Positions 17,017 to 28,135 are shown, numbered from the stretch's first letter. The stretch is DNA of 64,000 nucleotides from Ciceribacter sp. L1K22 (GCF_017599385.1 NZ_JAGFPK010000002.1:682001-746000); one strand, 5' to 3'. Notes: a model not told the origin generated them from the letters alone. A program made the numbers and translations.

Positions 17017-18279
17017 ATGACCGGGAACGAATCTGCAATAGGACACGGTGCGCGGCCGGAGCGACAAACGCTCTGGTCCAATGCTCGCATCGCAACGCTG
17101 GATCCGTCGAAAGTAGGCCTCGGGATCATCGAGAGCGGAGCGATCCTGGCCCGTGGCGGACGAATTGAATGGGTCGGCGAGATGGCCGATGTCACGCAGG
17201 CCATGCAATCCGACTCCGTGTTGAATGATCTTGGCGGCCGCTGGGTCACCCCCGCGCTGATCGACTGCCACACCCACATCGTCCATGGCGGCAACCGCGC
17301 CCGCGAATTCGAGATGCGCCTCGCCGGCGCCACCTACGAGGAAATCGCGCGCGCCGGTGGCGGCATCGTTTCGTCCGTGAAGGCCACCAACGCGCTGTCC
17401 GTCGACGAACTCGTTTCCGAAAGCCTCCCACGTCTGGACACTCTGCTGGCCGAAGGCGTCTCCACGGTCGAGATCAAGTCAGGTTACGGCCTCAACATCG
17501 ACGCCGAACTCCGAATGCTGCGCGCCGCGCGCCGCCTGCAGGAGCTTCGCCCCGTCCGCATCGTCACCTCATGGCTCGCCGCCCACGCGACACCGGTCGA
17601 GTATCGTGGCCGCAACGGCGACTATATCACGGATGTCGTCCTCCCCGGCCTTGATCTGGCCCACATGGAAGGCTTGGTCGATGCCGTCGACGGCTTCTGC
17701 GAGGGCATTGCATTCTCGCCGGAAGAAATCGCCCGCGTCTTCGATCACGCCAGGGCACTCGGCGTGCGCGTCAAGCTGCATGCCGAACAACTTTCCGATC
17801 TCGGCGGCGCGAAACTCGCGGCGAGCTATGGCGCGCTCTCCGCCGATCATCTCGAATATCTGGACGCCGACGGCGGCGCCGCCATGGCCGCATCAGGAAC
17901 CGTCGCCGTCCTTCTGCCCGGCGCCTTCTACGCCATCCGCGAAACCCGCAAACCGCCGGTCGCCGCGCTGCGTCAGGCCGGAACCCGGATCGCTGTCGCC
18001 ACCGACTGCAATCCCGGCACATCGCCGCTGACCTCACTGCTGCTCGCCATGAACATGGCGGCGACGCTCTTCGGCCTGACCGTCGAGGAATGCCTTGCCG
18101 GCACGACCCGCGAGGCTGCCCGTGCCCTCGGCCTCCTTGGCGAAACCGGCACGCTGGAAGTCGGCAAATCCGCGGATCTCGCCATCTGGAACATCGATAG
18201 CCCGGCCGAGCTTGTTTACCGCATCGGCTTCAATCCGCTCGCCGGCCGCATCTTCAAGGGAGAAGGCAAAAGCCTATGA
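17017..18279 (+). CDS. hutI: Imidazolonepropionase
   Basis: A protein of 420 residues, the third enzyme of histidine breakdown, hydrolysing imidazolone propionate to formiminoglutamate. Amidohydrolase metal motifs are [28 protein letters not shown] and [12 protein letters not shown] chose the ATG at 17017 because AAGGG lies nine bases before it; an ATG at 16999 has no ribosome site and a much longer open frame runs through hutF on the other strand. Its stop overlaps the hutH start by four bases. It opens the hutIHGUD operon. Confidence 0.94.
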   Translation: MTGNESAIGHGARPERQTLWSNARIATLDPSKVGLGIIESGAILARGGRIEWVGEMADVTQAMQSDSVLNDLGGRWVTPALIDCHTHIVHGGNRAREFEMRLAGATYEEIARAGGGIVSSVKATNALSVDELVSESLPRLDTLLAEGVSTVEIKSGYGLNIDAELRMLRAARRLQELRPVRIVTSWLAAHATPVEYRGRNGDYITDVVLPGLDLAHMEGLVDAVDGFCEGIAFSPEEIARVFDHARALGVRVKLHAEQLSDLGGAKLAASYGALSADHLEYLDADGGAAMAASGTVAVLLPGAFYAIRETRKPPVAALRQAGTRIAVATDCNPGTSPLTSLLLAMNMAATLFGLTVEECLAGTTREAARALGLLGETGTLEVGKSADLAIWNIDSPAELVYRIGFNPLAGRIFKGEGKSL

Positions 18280-19811
18280 CGATCACCCTCAAGCCTGGTC
18301 AGGTAAGCCTGTCCGAACTCTCCGATATCTACTGGAATGGCACGAACGCCGTCCTCGACCGTTCGTTCGATGCCGGGATCGTCAAGGCTGCCGAACGCAT
18401 TGCCGCGATCGCGGCCGGCAACGCCCCCGTTTACGGCATCAATACCGGCTTCGGCAAACTTGCCTCGATCAAGATCGATGCCGCCGACACCGCGACACTC
18501 CAGCGTAACCTGATCCTTTCTCATTGCTGCGGCGTCGGCGCACCCATGCCGGACAATGTCGTCCGCCTGATCATGGCGCTGAAGCTCGTCTCCCTCGGCC
18601 GTGGCGCATCCGGCGTGCGCCTGGAGCTCGTCCGCCTGATCGAAGGCATGCTGGGACGGGGCGTGACCCCGGTGATCCCGGAAAAGGGCTCCGTCGGCGC
18701 TTCCGGCGACCTCGCGCCGCTCGCCCACATGGCCGCGGTCATGATGGGCCATGGCGAGGCCTTCTTAGCCGGAGAACGCCTAGATGGTGCCACCGCGCTT
18801 AACCGCGCCGGCCTGACGCCCGTCGTGCTGGCCGCCAAGGAGGGACTGGCGCTGATCAACGGTACCCAGGCCTCGACCGCTCTTGCACTCGCCGGCCTGT
18901 TCCGTGCCCACCGGGCAGCGCAGGCGGCGCTCATCACCGGGGCCTTGTCGACGGACGCCGCCATGGGCTCGTCCGCTCCCTTCCATCCGGATATCCACAC
19001 GCTGCGCGGCCACAAGGGCCAGATCGATGCCGGCGCAGCGTTGCGGCAGTTGCTTGAAGGCTCCGAAATCCGCAACAGCCACGTCGAGGGCGACGAGCGC
19101 GTGCAGGATCCCTATTGCATCCGCTGCCAGCCGCAGGTCGACGGCGCCTGCCTCGACCTCCTGCGTTCGGTGGCCCGCACGCTGGAAATAGAAGCCAACG
19201 CAGTCACCGACAATCCGCTGGTTCTCTCCGATGGTTCCGTTGTCTCGGGCGGCAACTTCCATGCCGAACCCGTCGCTTTCGCCGCAGACCAGACGGCGCT
19301 CGCCATATGCGAAATCGGCGCCATCGCCCAGCGGCGCATCGCTCTCCTCGTCGATCCGGCTCTCTCTTACGGTCTCCCGGCTTTCCTTGCGAAGAAGCCG
19401 GGCCTGAACTCCGGCCTGATGATCGCCGAGGTTACCTCAGCCGCGCTGATGAGCGAAAACAAGCAGATGTCGCACCCGGCATCGGTCGACTCGACGCCCA
19501 CCTCCGCCAACCAGGAAGACCATGTCTCGATGGCCTGCCACGGCGCCCGCCGCCTGCTGCAGATGACCGACAACCTGTTTGCCATCATCGGCATCGAGGC
19601 GCTCACCGCCGCGCAAGGCGTGGAGTTCCGCGCGCCGCTCGCGACAAGCCCGGAACTCGTGAAGGTCATCGCCACGATCCGCTCCGCCATTCCGTCGCTG
19701 GAAGAGGATCGCTACATGGCGCCCGATCTGGTTGCCGCGTCCGAACTCGTCTCATCCGGCGCGCTCACCGCCGCTATCTCTTCCGGCTTGCTGCCGGTTC
19801 TGGAGACCTGA
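18276..19811 (+). CDS. hutH: Histidine ammonia-lyase
   Basis: A protein of 511 residues, normal for HutH. Ala142-Ser143-Gly144 in [14 protein letters not shown] form the self-made MIO cofactor, exactly at the usual position; YGINTGFG lies upstream. It removes ammonia from histidine to give urocanate, the first step and the source of the HutC inducer. ATG at 18276 overlaps the hutI stop, and hutG begins one base after its own stop, so the genes are translationally coupled. Confidence 0.96.
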   Translation: MTITLKPGQVSLSELSDIYWNGTNAVLDRSFDAGIVKAAERIAAIAAGNAPVYGINTGFGKLASIKIDAADTATLQRNLILSHCCGVGAPMPDNVVRLIMALKLVSLGRGASGVRLELVRLIEGMLGRGVTPVIPEKGSVGASGDLAPLAHMAAVMMGHGEAFLAGERLDGATALNRAGLTPVVLAAKEGLALINGTQASTALALAGLFRAHRAAQAALITGALSTDAAMGSSAPFHPDIHTLRGHKGQIDAGAALRQLLEGSEIRNSHVEGDERVQDPYCIRCQPQVDGACLDLLRSVARTLEIEANAVTDNPLVLSDGSVVSGGNFHAEPVAFAADQTALAICEIGAIAQRRIALLVDPALSYGLPAFLAKKPGLNSGLMIAEVTSAALMSENKQMSHPASVDSTPTSANQEDHVSMACHGARRLLQMTDNLFAIIGIEALTAAQGVEFRAPLATSPELVKVIATIRSAIPSLEEDRYMAPDLVAASELVSSGALTAAISSGLLPVLET

Positions 19812-19812
19812 C

Positions 19813-20622
19813 ATGTCGGTTGTTGAAGTCATCCCCGGTACATCGCCCGTCATCCTCGCCTTCCCGCATACGGGAACGCACGTTCCCGACGCCATCTGGA
19901 AGCGCCTGAACGACAACGGCAAAATCCTTGCCGATACCGACTGGCATATCCACGACCTCTACGCAGGCCTCCTACCCGAGGCGACGACGGTCCGCGCCAC
20001 CTTCCATCGCTACGTGATCGACGCCAACCGCGATCCTGAAGGCGTGAGCCTCTATCCCGGCCAGAACACCACGGGACTGGTCCCGGAAACGGACTTCGAC
20101 GGACAGCCGATCTGGCGCGAGGGCGAGGAACCGGATCCAGACGACATCGCTGAACGCCTGCGCGATTTCCACGCGCCCTATCATGCGGCCCTGTCGGCCG
20201 AGATCGAGCGGATAAGGGCGATCCACGGCCTGGCCTTCCTTTATGACTGCCACTCGATCCGGTCACATATACCCTTCCTGTTCGAGGGCACCTTGCCGGA
20301 CTTCAATATAGGCAGCAATTCCGGAGCTTCCTGCGCTCTGGAATTCGAGCGAGTCACGGCCGAAGTCGCGGGATATGCGCCCGGCTACACCAGTATCGTC
20401 AACGGTCGGTTCAAGGGTGGCTGGACGACGCGGCACTACGGCCGCCCAGGCGATGGCGTCCATGCTCTCCAGATGGAGCTCGCCCAGTCGACCCACCTCG
20501 CGACCGAGGAACCACCCTTCGACTACGATCCCGAAAAAGCGGAAAAGCTCCGCGTTCACCTGAAATCCATTCTCGGCCGCATCGAGGCCGTCGCTTACGA
20601 ACTGAAAGCCATGGGGACCTGA
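19813..20622 (+). CDS. hutG: N-formylglutamate deformylase
   Basis: A protein of 269 residues of the N-formylglutamate amidohydrolase family, with [10 protein letters not shown] near the start, [16 protein letters not shown], and [13 protein letters not shown] providing the metal and substrate residues. It splits formylglutamate into formate and glutamate. Its presence beside hutF shows the five-step route (with deiminase) rather than the direct formiminoglutamase route. The start at 19813 follows the hutH stop by one base; hutU begins one base after its stop. Confidence 0.94.
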   Translation: MSVVEVIPGTSPVILAFPHTGTHVPDAIWKRLNDNGKILADTDWHIHDLYAGLLPEATTVRATFHRYVIDANRDPEGVSLYPGQNTTGLVPETDFDGQPIWREGEEPDPDDIAERLRDFHAPYHAALSAEIERIRAIHGLAFLYDCHSIRSHIPFLFEGTLPDFNIGSNSGASCALEFERVTAEVAGYAPGYTSIVNGRFKGGWTTRHYGRPGDGVHALQMELAQSTHLATEEPPFDYDPEKAEKLRVHLKSILGRIEAVAYELKAMGT

Positions 20623-20623
20623 C

Positions 20624-22309
20624 ATGACCAACCCGCGCCACAACATCAGGGAAGTCCGCGCACCGCGCGGCAACGAACTCAACGCGAAGAGCTGGATGAC
20701 CGAAGCGCCTTTGCGCATGCTGATGAACAACCTCGACCCGGATGTCGCCGAAAACCCGCATGAACTCGTAGTCTATGGCGGCATCGGCCGCGCCGCCCGC
20801 ACCTGGGCCGATTTCGACAAGATCGCGGAAACGCTGAAGACGCTGACGGAAGAAGAAACCCTTCTCGTTCAGTCCGGCAAGCCGGTGGGCGTGTTTCGCA
20901 CCCACAAGGACGCCCCGCGTGTGCTGATCGCCAATTCCAACCTCGTGCCGCACTGGGCGACCTGGGATCATTTCAACGAGCTGGATAAGAAGGGACTGGC
21001 CATGTACGGCCAGATGACCGCCGGCTCATGGATCTATATCGGCACACAGGGCATCGTGCAGGGCACCTACGAAACCTTCGTCGAGGCCGGCCGCCAGCAT
21101 TACAACGGCAATCTCAAGGGTAAGTGGATCCTGACAGGTGGTCTCGGCGGCATGGGTGGCGCCCAGCCGCTCGCAGCCGTCATGGCCGGCGCCTGCTGCC
21201 TTGCTGTCGAGAGCGACGAAACCCGCATCGATTTCCGCCTGCGCACTCGTTATGTCGATGCCAAGGCCAAGACGCTCGACGAAGCACTGGCCATGATCGA
21301 TGAGTGGACCAAGGCCGGTGAAGCCAAATCCGTCGGCCTGCTTGGGAATGCCGCCGAAGTCTTCCCGGAACTGGTGGCCCGCATGAAGGCCGGCGGCCCG
21401 CGCCCCGACATCGTCACCGACCAGACCTCGGCCCATGACCCGCTGAACGGCTACCTGCCGGCCGGCTGGACCGTCGCCGAGCACAAGGCGAAACGCGAGA
21501 CCGACCCGAAGGCCGTGGAGGCGGCGGCCCGCGCCTCGATGAAACGCCACGTCGAAGCCATGGTCGCCTTCTGGGACGCCGGCGTTCCGACCCTCGACTA
21601 CGGCAACAACATCCGTCAAGTCGCGAAAGATGAAGGGCTGGAAAACGCCTTCGCCTTCCCCGGCTTCGTGCCGGCCTACATCCGCCCGCTCTTCTGCCGT
21701 GGCATCGGCCCGTTCCGCTGGGCGGCGCTGTCGGGCAATCCGGAAGACATCTACAAGACAGACGCCAAGGTGAAGGAACTGCTGCCCGACAACAAGCACC
21801 TGCACAACTGGCTGGACATGGCGCGGGAGCGCATCTCCTTCCAGGGCCTGCCGGCACGCATATGCTGGGTGGGTCTCGGCGACCGCCACAAGCTTGGCCT
21901 TGCCTTCAACGAGATGGTCAGGAACGGCGAACTCTCCGCCCCGATCGTCATCGGCCGCGACCACCTTGACAGCGGTTCCGTCGCCTCGCCGAACCGCGAG
22001 ACCGAAGCGATGAAGGACGGCTCCGACGCTGTCTCCGACTGGCCGCTCCTCAACGCCCTGCTCAACACCGCATCCGGCGCCACCTGGGTGTCGCTGCACC
22101 ACGGTGGCGGCGTCGGCATGGGCTTCTCCCAGCATTCCGGCATGGTCATCTGCTGCGACGGCTCGGAAGATGCCGACCGCCGCCTGGAGCGTGTGCTGTG
22201 GAACGATCCGGCCACCGGCGTCATGCGCCATGCGGATGCCGGCTACGACATCGCGCTCGACTGCGCGACGGAAAAAGGCCTCCGCCTGCCAGGCATACTC
22301 GGAAACTGA
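20624..22309 (+). CDS. hutU: Urocanate hydratase
   Basis: A protein of 561 residues, standard for HutU, which adds water to urocanate using tightly bound NAD as an electrophile. The NAD-binding [11 protein letters not shown], the [16 protein letters not shown] segment with its conserved Cys, and the [13 protein letters not shown] motif near the C-terminus are visible. It starts one base after hutG and is followed after eight bases by hutD. Confidence 0.97.
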   Translation: MTNPRHNIREVRAPRGNELNAKSWMTEAPLRMLMNNLDPDVAENPHELVVYGGIGRAARTWADFDKIAETLKTLTEEETLLVQSGKPVGVFRTHKDAPRVLIANSNLVPHWATWDHFNELDKKGLAMYGQMTAGSWIYIGTQGIVQGTYETFVEAGRQHYNGNLKGKWILTGGLGGMGGAQPLAAVMAGACCLAVESDETRIDFRLRTRYVDAKAKTLDEALAMIDEWTKAGEAKSVGLLGNAAEVFPELVARMKAGGPRPDIVTDQTSAHDPLNGYLPAGWTVAEHKAKRETDPKAVEAAARASMKRHVEAMVAFWDAGVPTLDYGNNIRQVAKDEGLENAFAFPGFVPAYIRPLFCRGIGPFRWAALSGNPEDIYKTDAKVKELLPDNKHLHNWLDMARERISFQGLPARICWVGLGDRHKLGLAFNEMVRNGELSAPIVIGRDHLDSGSVASPNRETEAMKDGSDAVSDWPLLNALLNTASGATWVSLHHGGGVGMGFSQHSGMVICCDGSEDADRRLERVLWNDPATGVMRHADAGYDIALDCATEKGLRLPGILGN

Positions 22310-22317
22310 GCCACAGG

Positions 22318-22896
22318 ATGCGCATCCAGCGTTCGGAAGACCACAAGGTCATGCCGTGGAAGAACGGCCTCGGCGTCACCCGCGAGGTGGCGCTGGCACC
22401 GTCTCCGCGTCCGGACGCGCCGTTTCTTTGGCGCCTGAGCCTCGCCACGATCAAGGGTTCCGGACCGTTTTCCCTCTTCCCCGGCATCGACCGGAGCATC
22501 GCGGCGCTGAGTGGCAAGCCCGTACGATTGGTGGTCGATGGTAAGGAAGAGGCGACGCTCGACGCTCTCGGGGAACCCTACAGCTTTTCCGGAGACGCGG
22601 TGGTCGAGGCGATCAGCGAGGGCGGCGAGACCACGGATCTCAACATCATGACCCTGCGCGGCTCCGCCACGCACCGGATGAGCCGCCTCGTCTGCTCGCA
22701 GTCATCAACCGTCACCGCCGAACACGACCTCAACATGATCGTGTTTACGAGCCGAGCCAAGATCACCGCGAGCGGCCATTCGGAAGAGGTCGATGCTTTC
22801 GATGTCATTCTCGACATCGCCCGTCACGAAAATCTGACCATCGAAGCCGTCACGCCGACAGCGGCCTACTTCATCGGCATAGACCTCGCTAACTGA
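22318..22896 (+). CDS. hutD: HutD family protein
   Basis: A cupin-fold protein of 192 residues with the family signature MPWKNGLGVTREV near residue 12. HutD occurs widely in hut operons and is thought to keep histidine breakdown within limits, possibly by binding a pathway intermediate (reported for Pseudomonas; mechanism unsettled). It is the last gene of the operon, followed immediately by a strong terminator. The frame extends back into hutU, but the ATG at 22318 comes after the hutU stop. Confidence 0.9.
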   Translation: MRIQRSEDHKVMPWKNGLGVTREVALAPSPRPDAPFLWRLSLATIKGSGPFSLFPGIDRSIAALSGKPVRLVVDGKEEATLDALGEPYSFSGDAVVEAISEGGETTDLNIMTLRGSATHRMSRLVCSQSSTVTAEHDLNMIVFTSRAKITASGHSEEVDAFDVILDIARHENLTIEAVTPTAAYFIGIDLAN

Positions 22897-22899
22897 AAC

Positions 22900-22936
22900 G
22901 CAAAGGGCCGGATCATCGATCCGGCCCTTTGCTTTT
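22900..22936. terminator. Rho-independent terminator of the hut operon
   Basis: A perfect 15-bp stem starting GCAAAGGGCCGGATC with a three-base loop is followed by TTTT on the plus strand. The minus strand copy ends in an A/T-poor tail but the same stem could stop the convergent dehydrogenase transcript that ends at 22949. Confidence 0.92.
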
Positions 22937-22948
22937 CTAGGACTGTAC

Positions 22949-24463
22949 TTACCGAAGATCGCCCGGAAGAATATCATCAGGGATGTTCTGGTAGGAGACC
23001 GGCCGCAGGAAGCGGCGGATCGACATCGTGCCGACCGAGGTGGCGCCGAAGTTGGTGGATGCCGGGTAAGGTCCACCGTGAACCATGGCCTCGGACACTT
23101 CCACGCCGGTCGGGAAGCCGTTGGCGAGCAGACGGCCCGCCTTGCGCTCCAGGATCGGCATCAGCTTCTTCGCGACGCCGGTGTCGCCGGCGTCCATGTG
23201 CAGCGTGCAGGTCAGCTGACCGTGCAGCGACCGCGCCATCTTCAGCATCTCCTCCTCGTCCTTGACCTTGACGATCAGGCCGAGCGGACCGAACACTTCC
23301 TCGCCCAGCACTTCGTTGTCCAGCCATTCCTTGCCGGAGGTCGCGAAAAGATAAGGCGTTGCATTGCGCAGGTCGCAGGTGCTGGTCAGCAGTTCCTGGA
23401 CACCCTTGGTGCCGGCAATGCGGTCACGACCGGCGCGGTAAGCCGCCGCGATGCCGTCCGTCAGCATGGTCTGTGCACCGACCGGCTCGAGAGCCTTGGT
23501 CGCTGCTTCGATGAAGGCATCGGCATCGGGACCGTCGACCACAACGGCGATACCCGGATTGGTGCAGAACTGGCCGGCGCCCATGGTCAGAGACCCTGCC
23601 CAGCCCTGGGCAATCTGGCTTCCGCGTGCCTTGATCGCTTCCGGCAGGATAAACATCGGGTTCACCGAACCCAGTTCGCCGAAGAACGGGATCGGCTCAG
23701 GACGGGCGGCGCAAAGATCGAACAGGGCACGTCCGCCACCGAGCGAGCCGGTGAAGCCGACCGCCTTGATCAGCGGATGCTTGACGAGCGCCTCGCCCAC
23801 GTCACGCGAATTGGCCTGGACCAGCGAGAACACGCCGGGATGCATGCCGCACTTCTTGATCGCGGCATGAATGGCCTCCGCGACGATCTCGCCGGTGCCT
23901 GGATGGGCCGAATGTCCCTTCACGACAACAGGGCAACCGGCTGCGAGCGCGGCAGCGGTATCGCCGCCCGCGGTCGAGAAGGCCAGCGGGAAGTTCGACG
24001 CGCCGAAGACCGCGACCGGGCCGATTGGCCGCTGGACCAACTTGATGTCCGGGCGCGGCAGCGGCTTGCGATCCGGCAGCGCCTCGTCGTGACGACGATC
24101 GAGATAGTCACCCTTGCGGATATGGCTTGCGAAGAGGCGCAACTGGCCGGTCGTGCGGCCGCGCTCGCCCTGAAGGCGCGCTTCCGGCAGGCCGGTTTCC
24201 TGGCTGCCGATCTCGGTGATGGCTTCGCCGCGCGCCTCGATCTCGTCGGCGATCGCCTCGAGAAAAGCGGCACGCTCCTCGCGTGTCGTGTAGCCGTAGG
24301 TCCAGAACGCTTCTTCGGCCGCCTTCACCGCTTGGTCGACGAGTGCCGGCGTGCCGCCCGAAAACTCGTGGGACGGTCCGTGGGCCGGGGAGGATTTGAA
24401 ACGGACGTCTGAGCCGATCCACTCTCCTGCGATCAGGTTCTTGCCGTGCGGTGTAAAAGTCAT
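22949..24463 (-). CDS. Alpha-ketoglutarate semialdehyde dehydrogenase (aldehyde dehydrogenase)
   Basis: A protein of 504 residues of the aldehyde dehydrogenase superfamily, most like NADP-dependent 2,5-dioxovalerate dehydrogenases. FGASNFPLAFSTAGGDTA is the cofactor segment, FGELGSVNP carries the general-base Glu, and MGAGQFCTNPG holds the nucleophilic Cys. These enzymes yield 2-oxoglutarate, the exit of pentonate, hexarate and hydroxyproline routes. AGAGGAA precedes the ATG. It is downstream of the dehydratase gene with 225 bases between, so it may have its own promoter or be read through. Confidence 0.9.
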   Translation of the reverse strand: MTFTPHGKNLIAGEWIGSDVRFKSSPAHGPSHEFSGGTPALVDQAVKAAEEAFWTYGYTTREERAAFLEAIADEIEARGEAITEIGSQETGLPEARLQGERGRTTGQLRLFASHIRKGDYLDRRHDEALPDRKPLPRPDIKLVQRPIGPVAVFGASNFPLAFSTAGGDTAAALAAGCPVVVKGHSAHPGTGEIVAEAIHAAIKKCGMHPGVFSLVQANSRDVGEALVKHPLIKAVGFTGSLGGGRALFDLCAARPEPIPFFGELGSVNPMFILPEAIKARGSQIAQGWAGSLTMGAGQFCTNPGIAVVVDGPDADAFIEAATKALEPVGAQTMLTDGIAAAYRAGRDRIAGTKGVQELLTSTCDLRNATPYLFATSGKEWLDNEVLGEEVFGPLGLIVKVKDEEEMLKMARSLHGQLTCTLHMDAGDTGVAKKLMPILERKAGRLLANGFPTGVEVSEAMVHGGPYPASTNFGATSVGTMSIRRFLRPVSYQNIPDDILPGDLR

Positions 24464-24688
24464 CGAATATTCCTCTTCCGGTCGGTGGTCGGTTGGTTTC
24501 TTGCCCGACCTTCTGGCGCGCCAGGGATCGAGCGTCCAGCCCCTTGTCGCGAATTATCATACTTTTTCTGATTTTTCTCCAGACGCGGAGAATACAGGCC
24601 AAACATGACGGCCCCAAGATTGGCTCAGGACGCTTTATGTAAGCAGATTGGCAGGCGGAACAAGCCCCTTGTCGACCTCATAACCGTC

Positions 24689-25807
24689 TCACGCCAACGC
24701 CTTGCCGTAGCGATCGAAGCTGCTTTCCAGAACCGTCGTGCCTGCACCCGGGTGTTCCGGCCGCCTATAGACACCCTCGCGGACGTCGATCGGCTCCTCG
24801 AAATGGTCTTTGATCCACGGAATGTACTCAAGGATGGTGGACGCGGGATGCCAGTAGCTCAGGTGGACATGTACCTGGCTCATCTCGCCCGCATGCGGAA
24901 CGACCGGAAGACGGTGGGCGAGTGCCAGATCCGCGACCTGTATATACTCCGTGATTCCGCCGAGACGGGTCACGTCCGGCTGAACATAGGAGACAGCACC
25001 CGCACTTATAAACGAGCGAAACGCATCGACCGTATAGAGCTGTTCACCGAGCGCGATGGGGATGGATGTGCCGCGGGCAAGAGACGCATGCCCCTCGACA
25101 TCGTCATACCAGAGCGGTTCCTCGAACCAGTAGATGTCGAGGTCGCGCGCGGACGCGCAAAACCGCATGCATGTCGGCAAGTCCCATTTGCCGTTGCCAT
25201 CGATGGCAATGCGCACCCCCGAGCCGACGCGTTCGCGCACGGCGGAAAGCCGGGCGATATCCACATTGGGATCGTCGTGCCCGACCTTGATCTTGAGCCG
25301 GCTGAACCCCTCCTCCTCAACCGCCCGGGCTGCTCCGGCCAGAAGGTCCGCAAGGCCGAAAGACAGCCAACCGATATCGGTATTGTAGGCCTCCACGCGA
25401 TCCGTGCGGGCGCCGCCCAGATAGCTCCACAGAGGCTGGTCCGCCGCTTTTGCCTTAATATCCCAAAGCGCCACATCGATCGCGGCAAGGGCCAGATGCG
25501 TTATACCGGCACGACCGACCCACTGAAGCGCTGGATTGCGGGCCAGCTTTCGCCAGAGACGGGAATGGTCGGAGGCGTCCTCGCCGATCAGCAACGGCGC
25601 GTAGCAGTCGCGGATGCAGGCCGTGATGAGACGGTCTGACGCCAGATGGGCATGCGTCCCGGTAAAACCATAACCTGAGCGGCCATCCGAGGTGGTGATC
25701 TTCGCCCCGACCACGCCCCAGTGGGTGATGCTGTGCGTGGAGTCGGAAATGGAATCGGAAGTCAGCGGTAGATGCACGATGAAGGGTTCGACTTTGGTTA
25801 TTTTCAT
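24689..25807 (-). CDS. Mandelate racemase/enolase superfamily sugar-acid dehydratase
   Basis: A protein of 372 residues with the mandelate-racemase subgroup active site: Lys172/Lys174 in LKIKVG, metal ligands Asp203 (IDGNGKW), Glu229 (WFEEP) and Glu255 (LGEQL), and the Asp278-His305 dyad ([14 protein letters not shown]). All needed residues are there, so the enzyme should be active, either dehydrating an aldonate-type acid or racemising a hydroxy acid. Substrate specificity cannot be read from motifs. GGAGG precedes the ATG at 25807. It belongs with the semialdehyde dehydrogenase and is divergent, beyond a regulator, from the Ldh2-TRAP genes. Confidence 0.87.
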   Translation of the reverse strand: MKITKVEPFIVHLPLTSDSISDSTHSITHWGVVGAKITTSDGRSGYGFTGTHAHLASDRLITACIRDCYAPLLIGEDASDHSRLWRKLARNPALQWVGRAGITHLALAAIDVALWDIKAKAADQPLWSYLGGARTDRVEAYNTDIGWLSFGLADLLAGAARAVEEEGFSRLKIKVGHDDPNVDIARLSAVRERVGSGVRIAIDGNGKWDLPTCMRFCASARDLDIYWFEEPLWYDDVEGHASLARGTSIPIALGEQLYTVDAFRSFISAGAVSYVQPDVTRLGGITEYIQVADLALAHRLPVVPHAGEMSQVHVHLSYWHPASTILEYIPWIKDHFEEPIDVREGVYRRPEHPGAGTTVLESSFDRYGKALA

Positions 25808-25898
25808 ATGTTTGTTCCTCCCGGTTTCCATCAGTCGTCCGACACGAACACGACATCGGACACAAAAGTCGGCAGGTCACGCTGCCTTCGATACGCAT

Positions 25899-26891
25899 TC
25901 AGTCATCGAGCCTTTCGAGATAGGAAATGTCCGCCGGCGCGATGATCTTCGCCACCGCTTCGATCCTGTGGATTGCCCTCTCACGCGAAACCTTGAGATG
26001 ATGGACCAGGAAACCCTGCGCCCTGGTCACCTCACCGGCAATGAGACTGTCGATGACATCCAGATGCTCCGGCAGGAACGGCTCCGTCACGAACATCTCC
26101 TCGGTCCAGCGGTAGAGAAAATGATGCGCCACCAGAAGCGCCTGCGGCAGCCTTATGGCCCGCATCAGGGATCCGTTGTCGCAATAACCGAGCAACTCTA
26201 CATGCAGGTCCTGCTCCAGCGTATCCAGCATCCTGCCGTCGACATCCTCAGGCGAGGCGATCGCGGCCTCGATATTGGTCTTCAGTCTCGGCAACACGTC
26301 AGCAGGAAGGGCCGCAAATGCCTTTTCCAACGCCAGCGGCTCAAGCACCCAGCGCAACTCGTAGAGTTCATCGACTCTCTTCGCCGTCAGCGCCGGCGCA
26401 TACCACCGGCCCTTGTCATCCTTCTGAACGACGCCGCGTTGCTGAAGGCGGGCGATGACATCGCGTGCCACCGTGCGGCTGACCCCGTAGTGCCTGGCCA
26501 GAACGGCCTCGTTGATTCGCCAGTTCGCCAGCGACGTGCGTGACACGATCTCGATCTCGATATCCGGATAGAGGATTTCCCAACTTGGCAGAAAGTGGAT
26601 TCGGCTGTCTTCCGAGCCCACCGGGTCTCGGCCGGATCGGACGATGTCGGGCGCGCGGACTTCGTATCCCTTCGCCCCGTTCTTCCGGACAAGCCCCGAG
26701 CGTTCGAGCGCGAGCAGCGCCTGCCGCGCCGGCGCGCGGCTAACACCGAACCGCTCGGCGACACCCGTCTCCGTCAACCGGGCGCCGTCGGCGAACACCC
26801 CGCTTTCTATATCCGCGGCGAGGACGTCGAAGGTCCTCTGGTAAAGCTTCGGCGCCAGCGCGCCCTTGTTGTCGTGATTTGTATCCGTCAT
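25899..26891 (-). CDS. GntR-family regulator with two winged-helix domains and an FCD domain
   Basis: A protein of 330 residues, about 100 longer than usual GntR/FCD regulators. Two complete GntR DNA-binding domains are visible: one at about 15-80 (TETGVAERFGVSRAPARQAL) and one at about 110-170 (INEAVLARHYGVSRTVARDV). An all-helical FCD effector domain follows (about 175-320). ATG at 26891 with GGAG is preferred over the GTG six bases upstream. It is divergent from the Ldh2 gene with a GTGTACAC palindrome between, and likely controls both that gene and the dehydratase genes downstream. Confidence 0.87.
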   Translation of the reverse strand: MTDTNHDNKGALAPKLYQRTFDVLAADIESGVFADGARLTETGVAERFGVSRAPARQALLALERSGLVRKNGAKGYEVRAPDIVRSGRDPVGSEDSRIHFLPSWEILYPDIEIEIVSRTSLANWRINEAVLARHYGVSRTVARDVIARLQQRGVVQKDDKGRWYAPALTAKRVDELYELRWVLEPLALEKAFAALPADVLPRLKTNIEAAIASPEDVDGRMLDTLEQDLHVELLGYCDNGSLMRAIRLPQALLVAHHFLYRWTEEMFVTEPFLPEHLDVIDSLIAGEVTRAQGFLVHHLKVSRERAIHRIEAVAKIIAPADISYLERLDD

Positions 26892-26932
26892 CGCCACGCT
26901 CCGGGGATTGCATGATCCCTAAGCCATGTATA

Positions 26933-26940
26933 GTGTACAC
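26933..26940. promoter_or_regulatory. Palindromic operator candidate between GntR and Ldh2 genes
   Basis: GTGTACAC is a perfect palindrome inside the TATAGTGTACACACAATA stretch, with TATA-like and AATA flanks, in the 80-base divergent region. GntR/FCD regulators commonly bind short palindromes of this kind next to their own gene. Confidence 0.5.
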
Positions 26941-26972
26941 ACAATACAGAAAAGCGGGAGGAACCTATCTCC

Positions 26973-28034
26973 ATGTTGCAGGCAAAGCCACGGAGCCACA
27001 TCGCACTTGCCGCGATCGACCGGTTCTGCCGCGATATTCTCGCGGCGTGCGGAGCGAATTCGGCAACGGTGGACGCCGCGACACGGGGTATGATGCACGG
27101 AACCCGATACGGGATCGACAGCCATGGTGTCCGGCTGTTGCCCCACTACGTGAGGGGTTTAGAAGGCGGGCGCCTGAACAAGAGGCCTGCCCCGCAAACC
27201 GTCTCGGCCTTCGGCGCGGTGGAGACGCTCGATGCCGACAATGCACATGGCGCGCTCGCCGCCTATACCGCGATGGATCGGGCGACAGGGCTGGCGGACC
27301 GGTACGGCATCGGCGCGGTCGCCATCCGCAATACCTCCCATTTTGGCCCGGCCGGCGCTTATTCGATCCACGCGGCAAGGCAGGGCTTCATAGCCCTGAC
27401 CTTCTGCAATTCGGACAGTTTCGTGCGACTGCATGAAGGTGCAATGCGATTTCATGGGACGAACCCGATCGCCGTCGGCGTGCCCGTGGAAAATGGCGAT
27501 CCATGGCTGCTCGACATGGCGACTAGCGCAATCCCGTACAACCGCGTGCTTCTCTACCGCAGCCTGGATCAGGCGCTGCCGGAAGCTGTGGCATCCGATA
27601 AGGCGGGCATCGACACACCGGATCCCCGGTCTGTCGAAATGCTGGCGCCCCTGGGTGGCGATTTCGGCTTTAAGGGGGCGGCACTTGCCGGTCTCGCAGA
27701 AATCCTCAGCGCCGTGCTGACCGGCATGAAGCTCAGTTTCGATATCGACCCGATGCCGGGACCGGATTTCTCCAAGCCAAGAGGCATGGGGGCATTCGTA
27801 ATGGCCGTGAAACCGGAAGCCTTTCTAGATCGGGAGACGTTCGTCGCTGGAATGAAACGATACCTCGAAACCCTGCGCTCCTCTCCAACGCGAGAAGGTG
27901 GCCACGTCATGGCTCCCGGGGACAGGGAATGGGCGGAGGCGGCCAGACGTGATGCCGAAGGCGTCGAACTCGACCCGCAGACACTCGAGTCTTTCGCGGT
28001 TCTGGCGAACCAATACCGGGTGGCGATGCCATGA
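26973..28034 (+). CDS. Ldh2-family (malate/L-lactate dehydrogenase type) NAD(P)-dependent oxidoreductase
   Basis: A protein of 353 residues of the Ldh2 family, which is unrelated to Rossmann lactate dehydrogenases. GIDSHGVRLLPHYV (catalytic His), NTSHFGPAGAYS and HGTNPIAVGVP are the family's substrate and cofactor segments. Members reduce or oxidise 2-oxo/2-hydroxy acids, ureidoglycolate, or cyclic imino acids such as pyrroline-2-carboxylate, so the exact reaction is open. GGAGG precedes the ATG. It overlaps a 34-codon frame by four bases and lies upstream of the FadR-type regulator and the TRAP genes. Confidence 0.87.
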   Translation: MLQAKPRSHIALAAIDRFCRDILAACGANSATVDAATRGMMHGTRYGIDSHGVRLLPHYVRGLEGGRLNKRPAPQTVSAFGAVETLDADNAHGALAAYTAMDRATGLADRYGIGAVAIRNTSHFGPAGAYSIHAARQGFIALTFCNSDSFVRLHEGAMRFHGTNPIAVGVPVENGDPWLLDMATSAIPYNRVLLYRSLDQALPEAVASDKAGIDTPDPRSVEMLAPLGGDFGFKGAALAGLAEILSAVLTGMKLSFDIDPMPGPDFSKPRGMGAFVMAVKPEAFLDRETFVAGMKRYLETLRSSPTREGGHVMAPGDREWAEAARRDAEGVELDPQTLESFAVLANQYRVAMP

Positions 28035-28135
28035 CGACAACGGGAAGCCTCCAGGCCATCGTATTGAGGAGCGGTGGAATTTTTCAGGGGACGGTTGACG
28101 CGACATCCGTATCGGCGTTTACTGACAATTGGTAA
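28031..28135 (+). CDS. Small open reading frame of 34 codons coupled to the Ldh2 gene
   Basis: The ATG overlaps the Ldh2 stop as ATGA and the frame reads MTTTGSLQAIVLRSGG... to a TAA inside the operator at 28130. No homology can be judged at this length. It may be a leader or coupling peptide, or chance. The arrangement of a coupled start and an end exactly in the operator is the only support. Confidence 0.25.
   Translation: MTTTGSLQAIVLRSGGIFQGTVDATSVSAFTDNW

Noticed and set aside
24513..24524. CTGGCGCGCCAG palindrome upstream of the semialdehyde dehydrogenase
   Set aside because: A single short GC-rich palindrome in a GC-rich genome, with no related copy or regulator pairing, is too weak to call an operator.
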